Below, piece by piece: positions 23,501-26,585 of a stretch of 26,585 nt of DNA. The notes under the pieces were generated by a model, which made no database searches, was not told the DNA's origin, and worked only from the letters and a program-made list of their open reading frames with translations. The stretch comes from a virus. The stretch spans positions 1 to 26,585 of the IMG/VR virus record IMGVR_UViG_3300032288_003498, one strand, 5' to 3'. The position numbers and the translations under genes are program-made. The stretch's first letter is position 1. Every line of letters starts with the position of its first letter.

Positions 23501-26500
23501 ATGTACCTCCGCTACCAGACGTTCCTCCACTACCAGACGTGCCAGATGAACCTGATGTACCAGATGAACCTGACGTACCAGCCGAACCACCAGAACCAGA
23601 AGTTGCCGATGTACCAGCCGTACCACCAGAACCAGAAGTACCTGATGTTGCGGATGTGCCAGAAGTTCCGGATGTGCCAGAAGTTCCCGATGTACCAGAT
23701 GAACCACCACTACCAGAAGATGCACTAGTTCCAGAAGAACCAGACGTACCTCCACTACCCGATGAGCCACCACTACCAGATGTGCCAGAAGTTCCTGATG
23801 AACCAGAAGAACCAGAAGTTCCTGAAGTTCCTCCACTACCAGATGTGCCACTACTTCCTGAAGAACCAGACGTTCCACCACTACCACTCGTACCAGGAGA
23901 ACCAGTTGTACCACTACTTCCTGAAGAACCACTACTTCCAGAGGTTCCCGATGTGCCAGAAGTTCCCGATGTGCCAGATGTGCCAGATGTACCAGATGAA
24001 CCAGAACTTCCTGATGAGCCCGATGAACCAGACGTTCCACTACTTCCCGATGAACCAGAAGACCCAGAGGTGCCACTGCTACCACTACTTCCAGACGTTC
24101 CTTCAGAACCAGTAGTTCCTGAACTTCCACTACTTCCACTACTTCCAGAAGAACCAGAAGACCCAGAAGTTCCACTACTTCCACTACTTCCAGAAGAACC
24201 GCTTGAGCCACTACTTCCAGACGAACCTGAGCTTCCAGATGAACCAGATGAACCTGAACTTCCAGATGAACCATCAGCTCCACTACTTCCGCTACTTCCA
24301 CTACTTCCAGACGAACCTGAGCTTCCAGATGAACCAGAAGAACCCGAACTTCCAGATGAACCAGATGAACCAGCAGAACCTGCGCTTCCATCTTTACCAG
24401 ATGTACCACCTGTACCAGACGAACCAACTGCAGCTGCTACGTTTCTTCTTTCTAATCTTTTTGTTACACTATTCCAAATAACAACATCATCGGATGAACC
24501 TGTTGGTAAATTTGTTAAAAATAAATTGGTTGCACCAGTAATACTTCCACTTACACCCAAACTACCACTAATAGTTAAGTTAGCGTTTATTGTAGAATCT
24601 TTATTTACTTGTAAGAATGATGCTGTATTTACTCCTTCCGCATTTAGAGCGTAAAGAGCGTATGATGCAGTGTATGCTAATGAAGCAGTACCAACTAACA
24701 TTGATGCAGTTTGTGAGTTCTGAACAAAGTTAGATGTATCTACGTTTGATGCATTTTGTGCAAATAATGCGTAAGATGCCGTTGTTGCAAATGATGAACT
24801 CAACACTGTCATTGATGATGTTCTATCATTTCTTACATAATCTACTAAATTTAATCCACTTAAGTTTTCAACATAAGATGCGGTTAATGCATAAGAAGAA
24901 CTTACTGCACTAAACACCGCCATTGATGATGTTTGATTATTTCTTACATATTGGGCAGTATCACTTAATGATGCCGATAATGATGCCAACGATGCGGAAT
25001 CAAATCCAGCAACAGTAAGTGCAAACTCTGCTTTTTGTGCATATGATGCAGATAACACATTACCAAATACTCTATCGCCGGTTATAGTTCCATTAATTAA
25101 AGAACCACCACTACCAATTACAGCATGTCCAGATGTTAATCCAGAAAATTTAATTTGTATTGTATTCTCATCAATTGATTTAACAGTGCCAGGTAGGATT
25201 TGGTCTTCAGAACCAGTTGCATAAACCTGAACCATAGGATATAAAATTCCTAAGTTGTGTACGATTGTTAAATCACTTACATTACTAAATGATACAGTTT
25301 CAGTTAATGATGTTTCAGGTTGAGGTACAAAATATCCTCTATTCTCATCGAATCTTAGGATATCATATTCAGCCGATGCAGTAGGTCCAACTCCTTGGAA
25401 ATTATAAGTTCCTAATAAAGAACCACTAACTAATGGAGCAAATACTCTATGCGAAGCAGTAACATCATGTGCTGTTAAATCATTTCCAACATAAAGATTA
25501 CCCCAAATACTTGCTGATGTATTAACTACAAATCCCTTATTAGGAGAAATTGATGCAGTATAAGAACCACTCTTTAATATGAATGTTTCGAATGATAAGT
25601 TAGCAATGTTGATATTTGTAATTCCACTACCATCTCCAATGAATGTTGAACCAGACGAAACTATTACATTTCCTCCCGTCACAAATAATCCACCACTAAC
25701 ACTTAGGTTACCAGATACAAATGTTTTAGTTCCAATTTCTAAGCCTTTATCAGGAGATATTACCGCCTGAACTGAACCAGATATAATTCTATCTAACTTA
25801 AGGTCTTGTAATGCGTTTGCAGGAATGTTAAATAATCCACCACCATCACCTATATAGAGTGCTGCAGTTATTGGTACGTTTACTAATAATTTTTCAGGAT
25901 CAACAATAGCAAATCCAGAACCAGAGTTAATTTTTGCTAATTCAAGTCCTTCAATTGCATCAGGTGGGATATTAAATAAACCACCACCATCACCAAAATA
26001 AAGAGATGCTGTGATTGAACCACTAATTGCTACCGATGATGTAAATTGTGATTTGTATGACCCAGATGATGCTTCTGTGATTACTTGGAATATTTCACCA
26101 CTTGCTACTGATGCAGTTGCCGAACCACTTGCTATTAAAGGTGCTGCTGATGCTTGTACGTTAGTAATAAACCTACCATCACCAAATATAAATCTTCTTG
26201 CTGTTAAATCATCAGCTATTAATGAACCACTTACAGATACTGAACCAGTTAATTGTGAACCAATTTTAGAACCAGTTGCTCCAGTTGTTACTACAAATGT
26301 ATCACCACTTGCTACCGAAGCAGTTGCAGAACCACTAGCGATTAACGGAGCTGCTGATGCTTGTACGTTAGTAATAAATCTACCATCTCCAATAAAGAAT
26401 CCAGTTGAAGTTATATCAAATGCTGATACAGACCCACTAACATTAATCGAACCAGTAAATTCAGAACCAATTTGAGAACCTGTTTTTGAGGTTATCACTA

Positions 26501-26585
26501 CAAATGATTCTCCACTAGCTACTGATGCAGTTGCTGAACCACTTGCTATTAAAGGTGCTGCTGCCGCTTGTACATTGGTAATAAA
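20586..26585 (-). CDS. Giant collagen-like tail fibre, 5' end outside window
   Basis: The open frame runs to the right edge; 1999 residues are visible. A GTG at 26498 is not a real start, because the coding pattern continues above it (FITNVQAAAAPLIASG). In order: 69-residue tandem repeats (1 to about 201), GDG-x-G-L-FNI modules shared with the S74 fibre, a beta region with 'SDLTIVHNLGILYPMVQVYA' (about 405-450), three exact-length 37-residue repeats (546-656), a collagen-like shaft of about 356 Gly-X-Y triplets (721-1845), LAGTTDNGLITWDNG and a C-terminal beta domain ending FTFDGGTSYYGFLVGKDMS. That last domain, with WPVIVNWVGG, resembles receptor-binding ends of other phage fibres. No S74 domain is present. 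Role: host attachment or virion surface fibre. Confidence 0.93.
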   Translation of the reverse strand, partial: FITNVQAAAAPLIASGSATASVASGESFVVITSKTGSQIGSEFTGSINVSGSVSAFDITSTGFFIGDGRFITNVQASAAPLIASGSATASVASGDTFVVTTGATGSKIGSQLTGSVSVSGSLIADDLTARRFIFGDGRFITNVQASAAPLIASGSATASVASGEIFQVITEASSGSYKSQFTSSVAISGSITASLYFGDGGGLFNIPPDAIEGLELAKINSGSGFAIVDPEKLLVNVPITAALYIGDGGGLFNIPANALQDLKLDRIISGSVQAVISPDKGLEIGTKTFVSGNLSVSGGLFVTGGNVIVSSGSTFIGDGSGITNINIANLSFETFILKSGSYTASISPNKGFVVNTSASIWGNLYVGNDLTAHDVTASHRVFAPLVSGSLLGTYNFQGVGPTASAEYDILRFDENRGYFVPQPETSLTETVSFSNVSDLTIVHNLGILYPMVQVYATGSEDQILPGTVKSIDENTIQIKFSGLTSGHAVIGSGGSLINGTITGDRVFGNVLSASYAQKAEFALTVAGFDSASLASLSASLSDTAQYVRNNQTSSMAVFSAVSSSYALTASYVENLSGLNLVDYVRNDRTSSMTVLSSSFATTASYALFAQNASNVDTSNFVQNSQTASMLVGTASLAYTASYALYALNAEGVNTASFLQVNKDSTINANLTISGSLGVSGSITGATNLFLTNLPTGSSDDVVIWNSVTKRLERRNVAAAVGSSGTGGTSGKDGSAGSAGSSGSSGSSGSSGSSGSSGSSGSSGSSGSSGADGSSGSSGSSGSSGSSGSSGSSGSSGSSGSSGSSGTSGSSGSSGSSGSSGSSGTTGSEGTSGSSGSSGTSGSSGSSGSSGTSGSSGSSGSSGSSGTSGTSGTSGTSGTSGTSGSSGSSGSSGTTGSPGTSGSGGTSGSSGSSGTSGSGGTSGTSGSSGSSGTSGTSGSGGSSGSGGTSGSSGTSASSGSGGSSGTSGTSGTSGTSGTSATSGTSGSGGTAGTSATSGSGGSAGTSGSSGTSGSSGTSGSGGTSGSGGTSGTSGSDGISGTSGTSGSSGSSGTSGTSGSSGSSGTSGSSGSSGSSGSSGSSGSSGSSGTAGTGGSSGTSGSSGSSGSSGTSATSGTSGSSGSSGSSGSSGSSGSSGTTGSDGTSGSSGTNGSSGSSGSSGSGGSSGSSGSSGSSGSSGSSGSSGSSGTGGSSGTSGENGTSGTDGSSGSAGSSGSSGSSGTTGSYGTSGSSGSSGENGTSGTDGSSGTGGSSGSSGSSGTTGSYGTSGSSGNDGTSGIDGTSGSSGSSGSSGTSGSSGSGGSSGTSGTSGSSGLDGTYFGSSGSSGTSGSSGTNGSGGSSGSSGSSGSSGLDGTYFGSSGTSGESGTSGTSGTSGSAGTSGVDGTSGTSAVDGTSGTSGKDGTFNGSSGSSGISGSSGSSGESGTSGSGGSSGSSGTSGSSGLDGTFFGSSGTSGESGTSGTSGTSGSSGTSGSSGSSGIDGTFFGSHGTSGTTGTSGSSGESGSSGTSGSGGSSGSSGVDGTSGSSGLDGTFFGSSGSSGSSGSSGSGGTSGSSGVDGTSGSSGESGTSGSSGLDGTFFGSNGTSGESGTSGSSGESGTSGSSGTSGTSGSSGFDGTFFGSSGTSGVSGSSGTSGETGTSGTTGTSGSSGFDGTFFGSSGTSGSSGSSGTSGESGTSGVSGTAGSSGSSGLDGTLFGSSGTSGESGSSGSSGQSGTSGISGSAGTSGSSGFDGTFFGSSGTTGTSGTSGVSGTSGISGTTGTSGSSGFDGTFFGSSGTSGTSGVSASNGTSGTSGLGTSGTSGFDGTYFGSSGTSGASGTSGTSGAGTSGTSGISGSNGSSGTSGFLDLAGTTDNGLITWDNGNTKGQVESNITFNGSLLSITGGIESTYAGATAFRETYSDLGTGGSTSIDLSTANNFRRQFNAAATITFTSAPSGRAFGFTITTVNAGAYVIDWPVIVNWVGGSQPLLSSSGTDVLTFFTFDGGTSYYGFLVGKDMS
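21051..24425 (-). repeat. Collagen-like shaft of the second fibre, with register breaks
   Basis: Residues 721-1845 counted from the window edge. Triplets are mainly GSS, GTS and GGS/GGT-type. Between 21171 and 22646 thirteen four-residue units G-T-F/Y/L-F/N break the register by one residue, and two G-L/G-A two-residue breaks lie near 21197 and 21108. These account exactly for the 1124-residue distance between first and last Gly. Ala replaces Gly in five triplets. Only one proline was seen. Confidence 0.9.
24618..24950 (-). repeat. Three 37-residue (111-bp) tandem repeats
   Basis: Residues 546-656: units start YVRNNQTSSM, YVRNDRTSSM and FVQNSQTASM, each exactly 37 residues, with TASY in the middle of each unit and YALxA around it. 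A degenerate earlier unit (SASLSDTAQ) precedes them. They probably form repeated strands or coils of the fibre neck. Confidence 0.88.
25983..26585 (-). repeat. 69-residue (207-bp) tandem repeats at the right edge
   Basis: Anchors FITNVQA at 26585, 26378 and 26171 are exactly 207 bp apart. Each is followed by APLIASGSATASVASG and a TGS-x-x-GS-type strand. The third copy is degenerate, about 63 residues. The first copy begins at the window edge, so the total number is unknown. Confidence 0.9.

Noticed and set aside
21051-24425. Possible CRISPR-like or minisatellite array
   Set aside because: The short units follow the codon register of one long protein, with no constant repeat plus unique spacer structure.
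16153-24425. G-quadruplex potential of regularly spaced GG on the coding strand
   Set aside because: Only GG pairs with seven-base loops, so at best weak two-tier structures; explained by glycine codons.
21328-24654. Plus-strand open frame of 1108 codons rich in Pro, Asp, Glu and Leu
   Set aside because: It is the antisense reading of the Gly-Ser-Thr repeat; the nine-base period simply lacks stops in this frame. It extends only slightly beyond the repeat, has no plausible leader and is opposite to all real genes.
26496-26498. GTG as start of the second fibre
   Set aside because: The frame stays open to the window edge and the upstream residues match the 69-residue repeat, so the true start lies outside.

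Overview
The window is a stretch of a contractile-tailed bacteriophage (myovirus) genome. All 16 genes lie on the minus strand, so transcription runs from high to low coordinates. The tail sheath, tail tube, baseplate/tape-measure chaperone and tape-measure genes place it in the broad T4-like myovirus type, although only the sheath, tube and chaperone look recognisably T4-related. The DNA is AT-rich. Start codons are preceded by A/T-rich leaders such as AATAAAATG or AAATTATG, and none of the ATG-started genes has a clear Shine-Dalgarno sequence. That pattern is typical of Bacteroidota and their phages, so a Bacteroidota host is my inference, not something proven here.

Layout in transcription order (right to left). 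(1) 26585-19222, host recognition: a giant collagen-like fibre whose 5' end is outside the window (20586-26585), a PKD plus leucine-rich-repeat adhesin-like protein (19669-20574) and a tail-fibre-assembly chaperone-like protein (19222-19665). (2) 19170-8902: two small structural proteins, a second giant fibre of 2906 aa with a collagen-like shaft and a C-terminal S74 self-cleaving chaperone (9763-18483), and two tandem paralogous small proteins. (3) A single small gene (8433-8843). (4) Tail sheath (5984-8299) and tail tube (5444-5932). (5) A T4 gp26-like chaperone (4509-5333) overlapped by a 76-codon frame without ATG (4310-4540), in the position where tail-assembly-chaperone frameshift pairs usually sit. 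(6) A 71-aa protein, the tape measure (1001-4027), and an unidentified gene that overlaps it and runs off the left edge.

The genes form an assembly line: sheath and tube build the contractile tail, the tape measure sets its length with the chaperones that load it, and the two fibres plus the adhesin-like protein probably form the host-contact apparatus. Six non-coding leaders carry the same coding-strand motif, ATATTTATA or a one-mismatch version. At three junctions it lies directly after a hairpin, which suggests repeated terminator-promoter cassettes. The largest gap between genes is 133 bp (8300-8432), so there is no unannotated stretch above 300 bases. I saw no tRNA, CRISPR array, insertion sequence or defence gene.

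The most unusual content is the pair of proline-poor Gly-Ser/Thr collagen-like shafts (183 triplets without a break in one; about 356 triplets with 13 regularly spaced one-residue breaks in the other), the shared promoter-like motif, and the probable +1/-2 frameshift at the chaperone overlap.
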